A DNA stretch of 64,000 nt from Populus alba (GCF_005239225.2 NC_133302.1:2852001-2916000), one strand, 5' to 3'. Positions 22,310 through 34,620 are shown, numbered from the stretch's first letter. Notes: generated by a model not told the origin, from the sequence alone. Numbers and translations are program-made.

Positions 22310-22882
22310 TTATATAAGCATACAAAGGTGGATCCATTCAAATGCAAACAGCACAGTATACAGAGCTAAAAGGCATGAGAAATGGAAGCAGAACTGAGCA
22401 ATTAGATTACCCTGCTTCTTTGTCGGGTTCCAAATTGATATTAAGCCTTGTTTAATAATTAGATTAACCCAACTACCCTTCTCTGTCACTTCTCTCTCCC
22501 CTAAGCCAGCATCTTGTAAAGCTTTCCCAATTGCTTTCTCCATGTCCAGTTGCCTTGTCGCCTAAAGTCAGACTTCCTGTGATTAATATCTCTTTCTACA
22601 TATAGACCAATGTTTCAACTGATGGATAGCGAGTCCGTTAAGCATTTTAAATTTACTTTATTCAACACATCAGCTGAACCTACCTCTAGTTTTGATTGAT
22701 AAGAGGCAAATGATGCTAGTTGCTGTGGACTCATCTCTGCCATTAGGACTTCTCGTTCAGCTGATGTCTCAAGAATTTTAAATATTTTTGCTCCTTCTTC
22801 ACTATCAATATCAGTATATATGTTAGAACTTTTCATCCCTCTTTGAAACTCAGAAACAATACCCTCTATAGTAACTGAACGC
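22310..22882 (-). pseudogene. Two-exon coding fragment of unknown family
   Basis: On the minus strand, exon a (22684-22882) follows a CTGCAG acceptor, reads SVTIEGIVSEFQRGM through MAEMSPQQLASFASYQSKLE, and ends at GAG/GTAGGT. Exon b (from 22561, acceptor TTTAG) continues in frame with ATRQLDMEKAIGKALQDAG and LGEREVTEKG, then runs into a low-complexity tail and a stop. The mixture of charged and helical residues looks like real protein. I do not recognise the family. No upstream or downstream exons were found, so it is probably a captured or stranded gene piece. Confidence 0.45.
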
Positions 22883-22949
22883 CTGCAGCATAGAAAAAAA
22901 GCATCAATTATGATATTGTATTTAGCTAGAAATCTAAACAAATTTTGGC

Positions 22950-23450
22950 CACTTTATTAGATTGGAAAATCCTTACAAATATGAAGTGATCATGCTGATT
23001 TGGAGTGGCAATGTTTTCTCTTTAGGAAAGGGAAAAAAACTAAATTAAATATACTAGGCTGATCTATCAAAAAAACAAAATGGCTATGTCAGTAGAATGG
23101 AAGTCACCTCTGGTTATTCAATTGCACCAGTTTAGCCCCCATTCTCTCTGATCTCACAATAGTTCTGTCGCCATTACTTAATTTCGAGAGGTAGTTGCTG
23201 ATGGAGTGTAATTATATATAAAAAAAATTAAATATTTGTAGAAGTAATTAAAATGTAGTGGCAAGACTGGATGCAACATGTTGTTGATACCTAAACCAAA
23301 TCAGATTTATTTTTAACTGAATCAATGTGGCCTAGGCCTACTTGATTGTGTTTAAATTGAAAAACCTCAATTTAGTCTCCAAATATACAATGTCATCATT
23401 AATTGTGTTTCATGTCTTTTAATTTTATCAATTTTATTTCAAACATAACT
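22950..23450. other. Noncoding stretch
   Basis: No gene. 23250-23300 (AATGTAGTGGCAAGACTGGATGCAACATGTTGTTG) recurs at 26480-26520, on the other side of the copia element. Confidence 0.4.
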
Positions 23451-23456
23451 TATATT

Positions 23457-23590
23457 CGAAAATAAGTCATTATTCAATATTGATGATTAATAATAAATTT
23501 TGTATAATTTGCATAGGATTCTCTCATTCTCGTCAATTAATCCCAAAGCGAGGTTCCAAGATAAGCCTCAACAAACCTTATTTTGTTATT
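23457..23590. repeat. Dispersed repeat R1, copy 6
   Basis: AAAATAAGTCATTATTCAATATTG through AAGCGAGGTTCCAAGATAAGC. Confidence 0.6.
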
Positions 23591-24044
23591 TTAAAACACT
23601 AGATCTACCACACTCCAAAATATTCATATATCTCTTGTTTTATAGCATCTAATAGTGTTCTTGAGGACTCAAGCAGTGTAAAACGTTGAAACCAGGAGCA
23701 TCATTAAGTGACATAAAAGTTCTCTAAATAGTTGGAAAATATATGAAAAAAAAGAAAAAAAATTGAACACTAATAAAGTAGAGAATTTGATAGAATTTTA
23801 ATTTCTACTCAAAATTCGAGTGAAATCTCCGGTCAATGCAATTGTATTATCTTTGATCTCTAGATTTACATACTGTTTTTATTATTAATTTTAGTCGAAA
23901 GTTTTTATTAGAAAACCCAAAACTATACCTGGATTTACAATTCATACAAAAATTATTGATATTTAATTTAGAAAAAAAAAAATATTGTTACCTTAAGCGC
24001 AAGTAATAGCTGTAAGACTATGGATGCAACAAGTTTTTGCTTAA

Positions 24045-26400
24045 TTCAGTACACTCCTTACACCTATCCCCTGAGATGATTGGACTGAAGGTGTCATAAT
24101 AGTCAATGACTGGGCGTTGATGAAATCCTTTGACTAGAGTTAGGAGGTAGGAGTTGCCAGGTTCCATTTCGAATAAGAGCATTATATGCTTCTGACATGG
24201 CTTGATGCCATTTTGGATCTTTGAGTGCCTGTGCTTATGTCATGGGTTCAAGATCAGAATTCTTGGATAACGAGGTGTGAAGATTCAGTTTTTGAAGAGG
24301 TTCGTTAATGTTATTCTTGGCCCTTGTTTGCATGGGATGGTTCGATTGGGTAGCTGTTGGTAGGTTATTTGTGGTACTTATTTGAGGTGTCTGGTTTTGG
24401 ATAATGGTTGTGTTGAGTGGAGAAGTTTCAGAGTCAGGGGTTGTAACGTGTGTGACTGTTGGAGCTTCATTGCGGAGTTGCTGGTGAGGGCCACCTACAG
24501 ATGGTGGTATGAGTGTTGGAGTGACAGTGCTGAGTATGATAATTGGTGGTAGACATGTAGAGACTGTGGATGATTCGGGTCGTTGAGCTTGTGTAAGAGT
24601 TGATTTAAAAGGGAAAATTGATTCAATAAACTTGACATGCCTTGAAACAAAATTTTTTAACGTTGATGGATCATAGCAGAGATAGGCACTTTGAGTTAGA
24701 GAATACCCAAAAAAGATACATGGTTTATAACGAGGTTCCAATTTATGAGAGGTATAAGGACGAAGCCAAGAGTAGGATGTCCAAATCGGTGATACCAGTT
24801 GAATGAGGTGGTTTTGATGATGGAAAAGGCAAATAGAGGTGTGGATGTTGGCCACTCATAAACACCATCCTTAGCTTTACCCATCAAAAGCATTGCTCCT
24901 GTGTGAAGATCCTTGACAAGAAAAATAAATTGTAAGAATTCAATGGAAGCATTACTTGAAATGCAGAATTTAGAAATGGAAATTAAATTTCTTGCAATGT
25001 TGGGTACACAGAGAACATTGGTCAAAGAAAACTGAGTATTGGAGTTGTGAAGAGAGGTAGAACCAGTTTGTGTTATTGGAAGTCCTGTGCCATCTCCAAT
25101 CATAATGTCGTTAGATCCATTGTATGGAGCATGAATTGGAGCATGAATTGAGAGGTTGTTTAAATCGGAGGTAACATGATGAGAAGCACCACTATCTCAC
25201 AGCCAAGCTGGATTGTGGTTAGAGTTGGTAGCAAAGTGTGCTTTTGGTTGCAAGGGTGAGTTTGACATTGCTGAAGTGTGCTGCAATAGGTATGAATTTG
25301 AAAGAGCGACAGTACTTAGGTGTACATCCTTGGATTCTGTAGATTTAGTAAAAACCAAGGTATGGCTTTTGAGAGTTGTGAGAATTGTGAGATCCAGGTT
25401 GTGGAGAGGTAGAAAGCCAATTATTCTATCTGTTGGACGAGCGCCAACCTATATTGCTGTTGTTCGTATTGGATGATGAATGCCAGCCTGTGTTTTTTCC
25501 AGAGGAAGAGGTTGAGTGTGGCAAGTGACGTGAGACGTATAGGCACGGTTAGCTATATGAGCAAAGGCAGGAAAATAGGCTTGGGCATATTTTGCAGAGA
25601 TGCTTCAAAGTTTAGAAGTTTTTCATGTAGCTCATCAAAGGAGATTGGAGTATCTTGAGCTTGTACTGCCCTAGCCAACTCTTTGTATTCAGCACCAAGT
25701 CCCTCAAGAATTCTTTCTAAGAGATCTTCAATATCAACTAGTGCTCCAAGAATGGCAAGCTCATCATCTCGGGCTTTCATGGTCTGAAGGAACTCAGAGA
25801 CACCCATCGATCCCTTTGTGATTTGTTTTAATTGGTTTTTCACTTGCTTGATTCTGCCACAAGATGGTTTGGCATATGTATCAGCCAATATTGTCCAGGC
25901 TTCCTTTGATGTTTGTGCTTGAGCAATGAACGACATTATTGTGGGTGATAGAAAACCAAGAATGGCATTGAGAAGTAGTTCATCCTTTCTCATCTATATA
26001 GTGTGTAGTGGTTCCTTGAAGATTTGATGCTGGACAGGAAAGTGATGCATCAATGAATCGAAGGAGATCATATCCTATGAATAGAGTCTGGAATTGAAGT
26101 TTCCAGACTAGATAGTTGGTGGAGGTAAGTTTTAATGGAGTTTGGGCCGCTAACAGAAAAAAGAGAATAGAGCTAACAAAATTGCTTATTTTATTGAATC
26201 AATCAATCAGGTATATATACAACAAAAGATAACAGAGCTAACAGAATTGCCTAATCTTAAGCTGACAGAATAGCTCACAGAATTTGCCTATACATTCGGT
26301 TGTGTATATGCTCGGGAGAATAATGCTGGAAGGTTGGAGAAAACAGATTGTACACTTGTTTGTTATAACAGCTATACACTGATTTTCAGTGTGTGTTAGT
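24045..26400 (-). mobile_element. Decayed Ty1/copia retrotransposon (LTR-like leader, gag, protease, integrase, start of RT)
   Basis: Order on the minus strand fits copia. About 26155-25553 is gag (STNYLVWKLQFQTLFIGYDLL, a stop near 25997, then LLNAILGFLSPTIMSFIAQA). About 25225-24880 is protease (DSGASHHVTSDLNNL, preceded by an in-frame TGA; IGDGTGLPI) and the GAG-pre-integrase region (WYHRFGHP). 24855-24500 has the integrase end (HKLEPRYKPCIFFGYS). 24260-24050 is the start of reverse transcriptase (ALKDPKWHQAMSEAYNAL; GFHQRPVIDYYDTFSP) with an internal deletion. The rest of RT, RNase H and the 3' LTR are missing. 26160-26400 looks like LTR or leader, with TATATATA near 26210; its ends are not defined. 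Confidence 0.8.
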
Positions 26401-26715
26401 GCATGTCTGTTAACTCTTAGTGCATGTCTGTGAACTCTGTCCTTCTATATATATTTTTTTAGTTTTGTTTATAATTATAATGTAGTGGTAAGATTGTGGA
26501 TGCAACATGTTGTTGTTGTCCATTTTTAACAGAATAAAATCATGGTTGTATATCAATGCTATTTTATCTGCCTAGAAGAATTAAAATCAATGAGAAAAGG
26601 AAAATTGATGATGAAAAGTGTTTTCAAAGCGTAAGATTCGCTGTGCTTGAGTGATCATTCATTGTTATCACATTTTATTCTCCTTTACTTTACTTCGAAT
26701 TTTGGTGATTGTGAG
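26401..26715. other. Noncoding stretch between the copia element and the PIP5K exon
   Basis: Includes the short repeat GTGCATGTCTGTTAACTCT / GTGCATGTCTGTGAACTCT near 26400-26440. 26550-26710 may be intron leading to the PIP5K exon. No other coding block seen. Confidence 0.35.
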
Positions 26716-26903
26716 ATGTAGTTCTTCACTTTGGTATAGTTCTTCACTTTGGTATCATTGACATCCTCCAGGATTATAATATCAGCAAAAAGCTAGAGCA
26801 TGCATACAAGTCCTTACAAGGTCTATCTCAGCTGTTGATCCCAAGTTATACTCGAAAAGATTCCGAGATTTCACACATAGAATCTTTGTAGAGGACAAGT
26901 AAT
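26716..26903 (+). pseudogene. PIP5K: PIP5K last exon (C-terminal catalytic end), with lesions
   Basis: After an AG acceptor the frame reads VVLHFG, then [20 protein letters not shown], and in the next frame [17 protein letters not shown], then THRIFVEDK and TAA. This is the conserved carboxyl end of plant PIP5K. Two changes stand out: an 18-bp in-frame duplication (TAGTTCTTCACTTTGG occurs twice) and a small deletion with frameshift after SLQ. It is on the same strand as, and about 25 kb downstream of, the PIP5K exons at 458-1299, whose missing part it would supply. TNL-A lies between them. Confidence 0.8.
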
Positions 26904-27540
26904 GGATGGAAGGAAAATGAAAATTTATACATAATTTTTACACTCGGAGATTAAACTCCCGGCGACATCCCAAAAGAAAGATTTATGGGCGATGCATATT
27001 GTGAAGGAAGGGACGTTGATTGTTGAAGGTGTTCAATGCTTATGGCTAATTTTTTTAGAGTAGCCATTGTGTGATGTGTTAACTATGGAGAAGATCTCAA
27101 GGGATTTTTTGAGCAATCTGAAGAGTGAAGGCAGGCAATTAGAGCAATGTGTTTTCTTCAGTTTCTAGCAAGCCAAGAGCATAGAAAGTAGAGAAATGGT
27201 TGCAAAACTGGGGAGGGATTGGAAAATAACAAAGTGTACAGTCAAAAGTAAATACTTCTACAGACAATGTGAGATTGGGATTGAACAAAATTCCTTTTGA
27301 TGGCATGCTATTCAAAATTTTGAAAAAAAATGGTTTGTCCTAGTAAGCAAGACAAAAAAAAATATTCAAGGACCCACTTGGCCTCTCTCTTTCTCACTCT
27401 CATACTGAATGAAAATCGAATGGGGTGTTTGCTTTTTTCTTTTGCTCTTGTTTCCAATCAATAATCTCTTCCTAGAAAACCAATTTATTTCTAACTAACA
27501 TCAAGGATTTTCATCTGTTTAAGTGAGGAAAAAAATGAAA
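26904..27540. other. Possible PIP5K 3' region; no other gene
   Basis: Follows the PIP5K stop codon directly and has more mixed composition than surrounding DNA. It could be an old 3' untranslated region. No polyadenylation site could be fixed. Confidence 0.3.
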
Positions 27541-27544
27541 CAAT

Positions 27545-28010
27545 ATTCATCAAAATTTATAACTTGAAAATATAAATTACATCATGGATAATAATTAACA
27601 ACTAGGTTGTCCAGTATAAAAAACGGATGGAAAAGATTTCAAAGAGTATTCAATAAAACTTCCAGCTTGGAAAATGATCTTCAAGCCAACAAATACAAAT
27701 TACATCATGGATAATAATTAACAACTAGGTTGTCCAGTATAAAAACGGATGGAAAAGATTTCAAAGAGTATTCAATAAAACTTCCAAGCTTGGAAAATGA
27801 TCTTCAAGCCAACAAATACATATCAATACATCAGATAGAAGTACCGTACTAATTTGAAGTAACTTCAAGCATTTCAATGTAAAATAATCTTGTGCTATCT
27901 CATCCATCCAGCTCGTTGATACCTATAAAACCATCCAATTCAGTAGAACTTTCAAGTTTGGAAATAAAGTTAACCGTGCATGATTATATATGCATTTTGT
28001 TATTACGAAC
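27545..28010 (-). pseudogene. TNL exon-3 relic with a tandem duplication of about 125 bp
   Basis: ACAACTAGGTTGTCCAGTATAAAA, CGGATGGAAAAGATTTCAAAG and GATCTTCAAGCCAACAAATAC each occur twice (about 27573-27697 and 27698-27822). They are diverged forms of TNL exon 3 (compare 59685-59760). 27840-27890 keeps the GTACCGTACTAATTTGAAGTAA part of exon 3. It is a closer relative of the relic at 4700-4900 than of the live genes. No open frame. Confidence 0.6.
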
Positions 28011-28079
28011 AAATTCCCATCACTTTCAATTAAAAAACTTACTTTATAATAAAAAAAGGTTAACATCACATGTTTTTCA

Positions 28080-28715
28080 TTTTTGTTTTAAAAATATCGA
28101 GTTGAAATAAAATATAAAAACATTATTCAATTTTTTTATTTTAAAGCAAAAAAAACAAAAATCAATTTTCAATATTTTATAAATAAACTAAAGAGATTTT
28201 AATAAAATATGTTAGTGATTGTTGGCTTCTTCTTTTTTCAAAAAATAATTATTAAAGATATAATTTATTTTTTTGAGTGATATTCGATAGATCTAATTAT
28301 TAAAGATAATACTTATTTTTTATATTAAATAAGAAAAAATATTATCATAAAATCAAGAAAAAAAATAAAACCAAGCAGACTCTAGATATTTAATAAAAAA
28401 TATTGTCAAAGATAATATTTAATTTTTTAGATTAAATAAGAAAATCTAAATATTTAATAAAAATTATTGTTAAAGATAATGTTTAATTTTTTAGATTAAA
28501 AAAGAAAAATGTAATAATTAAAGATGATATTTAATCTCTTAAATTAAATAGAATAAAATAGAAATAACTAAAGGAAATATGTATTCTTACCAAAAGCCTT
28601 AAATATTTAAATTTTTTTTATTAAAAATGATATTTAATTTTTTATATTAAATAGTAATAATTAAATAATTAAAGATAATATTTAATCTCATAATTAAATA
28701 GAATACAATAAAAAT
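28080..28715. repeat. AT-rich repeat at the 3' side of TNL-B
   Basis: Same motifs as 5041-5655. At 28576-28600 it holds ATGTATTCTTACCAAAAGCC, a stray copy of the end of TNL exon 5 (compare 5671-5692), so the final exon end was locally duplicated. Confidence 0.6.
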
Positions 28716-28717
28716 AA

Positions 28718-31700
28718 CTAAAGGAAATGTTTGTTCTTACCAAGACTCAATGAAGGGATGCTATGGTTTTGCAGCTTCGCAAGTAAAAAGTCACACCATT
28801 GCTTAGGTGTAGACGCTGTAATTGAACCACGAGGATGAGGAAGCAGATGATACAGCGGTGGTGAAGGCATCACTGTATCTCTTCCCACTGCCAACTCTTC
28901 AAATGAATCTGACTTCCCTGCTATCACATGGACCGCACATTCTTGAATGGGTTCGAATGAATGCTCTCTTGGGTCTGAATAATAAAAGTATATTTCCAAT
29001 TCGTTATCCGCACAGTAATCTTCCATTGCCATTTCACTTCTACTTATGTATCTTATCCCTCCCTTAACAAATATATCTATCTGTGCTCGTTTATCTTTAA
29101 ACAATATTCTTTCGTTGCTTTTATTTCTTATAATAATAATAATGTCAGCTTCCATGAAAAGACGAGTTTCCGTCTCAAACCAAAGAACTAAGCCATGGAA
29201 GACTGGAGGTATATGAAAAGACAATGACCATCCTTCTCCACGGTAGCTCAACCAATTTGGCATCTCACCAGGACTGTCGTGAATATTATACCGGTGACGA
29301 CCGTTGCACATTGCCTGTATAAATATATTATCATAAAATCAAGAAATAAAAAGAAAACCAAATACTTTAAATATTTAATAAAAAATATTATTAAAGATAA
29401 TATTTAATTTTTTAGATTAAATAAGAAAAATAAAAAAATATTATTAAAGATGATATTTATTTTTTAAAATAATAAATAATAATAATTGTCTGTATACATA
29501 TTAATTTTAAGAAATGCTGCAATTTTAGACATTAATCAATGTATGTATCAATTATGTGTGTTTCTTCTTGTGCAAGAGAGACTGAAAGAAATAGTACCTC
29601 AAAAACGCTCTTCTGTAATTTTTTTTGGTGAATGACTGCGTCTTTCAACACTAACATTCCAGAAACTATTATTTAGACCTTCGATGCCCTGAATCTCTTC
29701 TAACAAAAGACTTTTATATATATTTATATATAGTTCTTCTTTTGCCAAAATTGGTATTCTTACTCTTTCCAATGATTTGCAATCAGATGCATCCAAAATG
29801 CATAAACTTGAGGGAAGATCTGGGATTGATACAAGATATTCACATGTGTTAACAACCAAGTACCATAGCTTGGGAAGGAAGCCGATCCCAGAAGGCAGGC
29901 TAGAGAATTTGTTCTCTCTTAGATCCAATACTTTTAGAGAGAGCATACCACTAAAATCAACACAGTTAGTTTCGCAATCAGACAAAACACCATTAGAAAG
30001 CTTAAGATGTGTCACTAATCTCCATTGAGTGAAAGATGTTGACAACCAACGTTTCAAATTCGAAACACATGCTGAAATCAAAGAACAACTTGGTGGAGCC
30101 GAAATGCATCCACGCAATGATAGCCTTCTGACATGCTTTAATTGTCCAATTGAAGAGAGAAATTGCTCATTTTCAATCCCATCTGCTAGCAGCTCGGTTA
30201 AGGATTCCATGTCACCCATGCCTTCTGGCAATTTCTCCAGCCTCCAACATCCCTCCAGATTGAAGAAAACAAGGCTCGTCAAATTTTTAATTGATTGATG
30301 CACCTCAACTAAACTCGAGCAACCTTCCAGAATTAGTTTCTCTAGACTTGAACTGTGCAAGTCTGGTGTTTTAATAAGGTGCTGAGAATGACTGAGATTT
30401 AAGGATTTTAAGCTTGTCGAGAATCTGTTATAATAGAGAGAAAAATAATGAAAATTAATCATAGAAAGTCATAACATGTAAATATAAATTACATACTGGA
30501 AAATTTTTGGGAATTGTAGCATGTTTCGTACCTTTTTTCCCTTCCATAGTTCTTTGAGGTTACTGTACTGCATATCAAGAACAACTAGATTGTCCAAGGT
30601 AAAAATCAGATGGAAAATATTCCAAAGGACATTCATGCCAACAAATCCACATCAACTCTTTAGAAAGCAGTTTGAAGGATCCGGTGAGATGTACTCCATT
30701 GATTTGAAGTAAATTTAAGCATTTCATTTCTGCAAATGATCCTGCGCCAAGTGATTTAACTTCTGATGCTCTCACATCCAGTGCAAGACCCTCTACAACA
30801 TCCGTACCCTAAAAAAAAAAAAATATTACAACTTTCATACAATTATTTGTAATAAGTTTGACTAGAAAATATGCATGACTATGCTTTCATGTATGCATTG
30901 AGCTCTTACCTTCTGCTGTTGAAGTACATTCCATGCATCCTCTTGATTCCAAATTCTGGTCCTTCTTCCACGAACCAAGGGAGACAATTCACGAACGACC
31001 TCCCTTCCCATGTCTCGTAATAGATCGTGCATGGTTACACTTACCTTCCTTCCAAATAACTGTCTTTCATCTTTAATTACACGAAATTGAATCAGAGACC
31101 TTTCACGGAGAGTTTCCAAAACAACTTCTGGATTGTAACGGCAACGGGCTCCTAGAACTTTTGCGACGTATTCTTTCTCTATACCAATAAAGAAGCATGC
31201 AATATCAAGGAATGCTCTTTGTAGTTCACCATCAAGTGCGTGATAACTTATTAGAAGCTTTCCTTGAATATCGTGGTTTGGAATTCTGCTCAAGTTCTCA
31301 ATTTCAATTTCCCATCTATGTTTGTTTTCCCTGAACAGAAGAGCTCCAATAACCTTAAGAGCTAAAGGAAGTCCTCCACAGCAACCAACGGCTTTCGTCG
31401 AAAGCTCAATATAATCTTTTGCTGGCTTGGTGTCCTTAAAGGCATGCCACCTGAAAAGCTGAAGGGCCTCATATGGTTCCAATTCTTTGATCTGAAATGT
31501 TTGATCTGCTTCACGAAGAAGATTTGAATCTCTTGTTGTAATAATTACTCTACTTCTAGGACCAAACCAACTTCGATCTCCCATCAATGCATTCAGCTGT
31601 TCCAGATGAGCCACATCATCAGCAACAACAAGAACTCTTTTGCGACAAAGTCGATCTTTGATCAGAACCTTTCCTCTATCAACACAATTGATGTTAGCAA

Positions 31701-32673
31701 CATCTTGTTTTAAAATATCATGAAGAAGTTGCTTTTGTAAAAGAGCCAGACCATTGAATTGTTTTGATGTTTCATTGATATCCGAAAGAAAACAGCTTCC
31801 ATCGAATCCATTGCAGAGTTGATTAAATACAACTTTTGCTAGAGTCGTCTTTCCTATTCCTGGCATCCCATGTATGCCCACAATGCGTACATCATCTGTT
31901 GCAGTACTTAGAAAGTCATAAATATCGTGAGCAAGCCGATCCATACCTACCAGGTGCTCAGGAACATATAAGCACTCGCGATGTAATTTATTCAACACAT
32001 CCTTGATAATCCCTTTGATAAATTTTGCTTCATGCCTGCTCACAGAAAAAAAAAAGCAAGTCATCGATAGCAAGTCGATTAAGTATGCTAAAAAGAAATA
32101 TATTATTACTTCACATTGAAAAATGTAATGTAAAATTACTCCATAAACGTGTGCAAGTGAATCTTAGGGAGAGAAGGAATACCCATTTTCCATATCATTG
32201 AGATTCCATCCAGATAGGTTTCCGGCATCCTTAAGAGCTTTTCTCCACTCCTTCACCACCTTCTCTTCAAAACGCTCTTCATGCTTATTAAATGCCTCTA
32301 CAAAACTGCCACTCTGGTATCTCACATTTGAAGGATCAATGTGGTAGAATATAGGAAGAACAATCTGACCGGTTTTCTTCCTTTGGCACTTCAGAATCTC
32401 TACAAGTTCTTTGAGACACCAACTAGAAGAAGCATATGTTTTTGAGAAGACAACTATGGATATCTTTGATTCTCGAATTGCCTCGAGAAGATGCTCGGAG
32501 ATTTCTTCTCCTCTACGAAGTTCTTCATCATCTCGAAAAGTGTGGATTCCTACTTGGACTAAGGCAGTATATAGATGATCCACAAATGTCTTGCGAGTAT
32601 CTTTTCCTCTAAAACTCAGGAAGACATCATAGGCCCCTTCTGGTCTAGAACGAGAAGACTCTGGCTCTGTCAT
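28718..32673 (-). pseudogene. TNL-B: TIR-NB-LRR paralogue disrupted after the NB-ARC
   Basis: Exons by analogy with TNL-A: 32183-32673, 30910-32035, 30532-30808, 29598-30424, 28718-29314. TIR (YDVFLSFRGKDTRKTF; Glu in WCLKELVEIL) and NB-ARC (GMPGIGKTTLAK, VLVVADDVAH, MHD) are intact. Exon 3 has five A residues at 30601-30605 where TNL-A and TNL-C have four, so the frame changes at FPSDF and stops at 30575; the product would be about 616 residues. Exon 4 has two more one-base gains (about 30400 and a run of eight T near 29620) and lacks one 24-residue LRR present in TNL-A. Exon 5 is shorter (597 versus 759 bp). The three gains are all in A/T runs, so sequencing error should be excluded. Start chosen at the Met that follows the conserved acceptor; the frame is open to 32721. 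Confidence 0.82.
29320..29500. repeat. AT-rich repeat in the last intron of TNL-B
   Basis: TATTAAAGATAATATTTAATTTTTTAG and related words; the same intron of TNL-C (58340-58510) carries the same repeat, TNL-A does not (its intron is only about 110 bp). Confidence 0.5.
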
Positions 32674-33050
32674 TTCAGCTGCAGAATTTAAGGAACAATC
32701 AATTAGCAATTGCTGATACATGTGAAGTGATCATTGAAGATAATACAGCAATTTAAGCTTAATAATGAGAGAGCATTAGACAACAGCAACTGCAGTTAAA
32801 CATGAAACAAGCAAAGCTTTCACATTATTGTTATAGGTAAAGACATGAAATTAAAACAAGAAAGAAGCAAAGAAGAGTTAGCCATATATACCTCTGTATA
32901 ACAAAGAGTTAGCTATGAAATTGCAGCAATCGGAGAGAGAAGTTTTGCAAGTGAAGTTATTGAATCGGAGAAATGGGGTGTTCAAATGGAATCAGCAGTT
33001 CATGTATATATAGACACACACATCTGCCTTTGCTGGCTTTATTTATTGCG
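32674..33050. promoter_or_regulatory. Upstream flank of TNL-B
   Basis: Shares with the TNL-C flank ATGTGAAGTGATCATTGAAGAT, GTTTAAGCTTAATAATGAG-like text and AAAGAAGCAAAGAAGAGTTA. The basic first exon of TNL-A is absent: similarity to TNL-A (TATATATAGAC...CATC.GCCTT) stops where that exon's splice donor would be, near 33030. Confidence 0.4.
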
Positions 33051-34620
33051 AGTGGTTCCAAATTATTACACGTTGGAAAGAATATGTAATGAAAAAACAA
33101 TTATTGAAACTTTGAAGTAAAATAGTAAAAGTTGGAAAAATATCAAACAGACTCTTATTGGTAATTTCGTGGTAGGTGCAGATCGATTGAGTATCGGTTA
33201 GAAAGTATGTTTCCTTGCAAATTATTAGCAATGCAATAATTGTCAAAGAATAAATTATTGAGCTGGAATTTAGAGTGGTAACTTTCGTGGTGGAGTCTGA
33301 GTGTTCTTTGGAGTACGGTTGAATTGATTTTCTGAAATAATATCCACACGATAACAACAAGGGACGAAAAGATATCTTTATTTGAGATGTTTGTGGGACT
33401 TTTTTTCCACATTTATCTTTATTTTCCGCAACTGAAACGTTTTTTCCACGAAGCAGCTGCGCGCATGCCAAGAAAATGAGAAAATACAAAAGGAAAAGAA
33501 GAGAAATTCTTGAAGCTTGGGACTTTAGTGCTCGCCTACGAAAGTTGAAAATCATAGTCCAGGTTTATCACCATGAAATTTCCTTACTTCCCTCCGGGAC
33601 AATAATATTGATTTTCCACACGGTAAATTAACAAGACCATTTCCATACAATTGTTTAATCCGATACTGTCAAAATCAAATGGTATAAATTTCCAAAAGAG
33701 ACTGATTAGGCAAAAAGTTATGACTTCCCTGCAATACTCTGAAAGTAGTAGATGTTATTTAGATTTTGAGTTTTTTTAAGGAATAGTACAGTTCAAAAAA
33801 AAAAATTAAAAGTGTTTTTTAAATATTTTTTAAGAAAATATTAAATTACTATTTTTAAATATTTTTTATTGTTAATGTACTAAATAAAAAATAATTTTTA
33901 AAAAATTATTATTATTTTAATATATCTTTAATTAAAAAGCATATTGCATCTCAGGTTATGAATTTTGTTCTGTTTCATCTAGAATGGCCAAAAAAAAACT
34001 TTTATACCAATTCAAAAAATAAAATAATTTTTTATTTTATTTTTAAATTTTAGTTTCTGAATTTTTCAACTAAATTTCAACAGAATACTCCGATTTCATC
34101 TCCCTTACAAAATCAAGCTTTTACTGTATATTCACACAGAGTGAAAAACTGACCTTTAGTATTGTTTCCTTTGCGCTTTTTATTTTATTTATCTCTCTAT
34201 ATTGGAAGTTTGAAAAACTTTATGACAATAAAATGCTTTCACACTTTGAATGTCGGCGAAGCAATAGGATTGCGATGGTCCTCATGGACTGCTACTGCTT
34301 TTGCTTCTCACTGATAGCCATACCAAAAACTTTGTGCTATTTTCCACATCAACAAATTAGATTATATAGTTACCTAACAAATAATAACATGAATACCCTC
34401 GAACTCTTTTTATTATTATTATTATTTTATCTTTTATAGCCTAAATTAATACCCAATTACTTTTTTATGAAGAAAAAATTAATTTATATTATTGTTAACA
34501 TAATTTTTCAAATTAAAGCATTTTTAATTGAAACCTACACAATTACGCATTGAAATTTACTTATCAGTAATTTCGTGGTAGGCGCACATGTGACTTAAAG
34601 TTTCCATGATAAAAAGAAAA
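33051..34620. other. Noncoding, repeat-derived
   Basis: 33200-33260 (CTTGCAAATTATTAGCAATGCAATAATTGTCAAAG) is a shared motif of the repeats. 33430-33500 carries CGCATGCCAAGAAAATGAG as at 17475. 33770-33950 is A/T-rich. ORFs at 33043-33555 (minus) and 34233-34439 (plus) have no family features. Confidence 0.4.
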
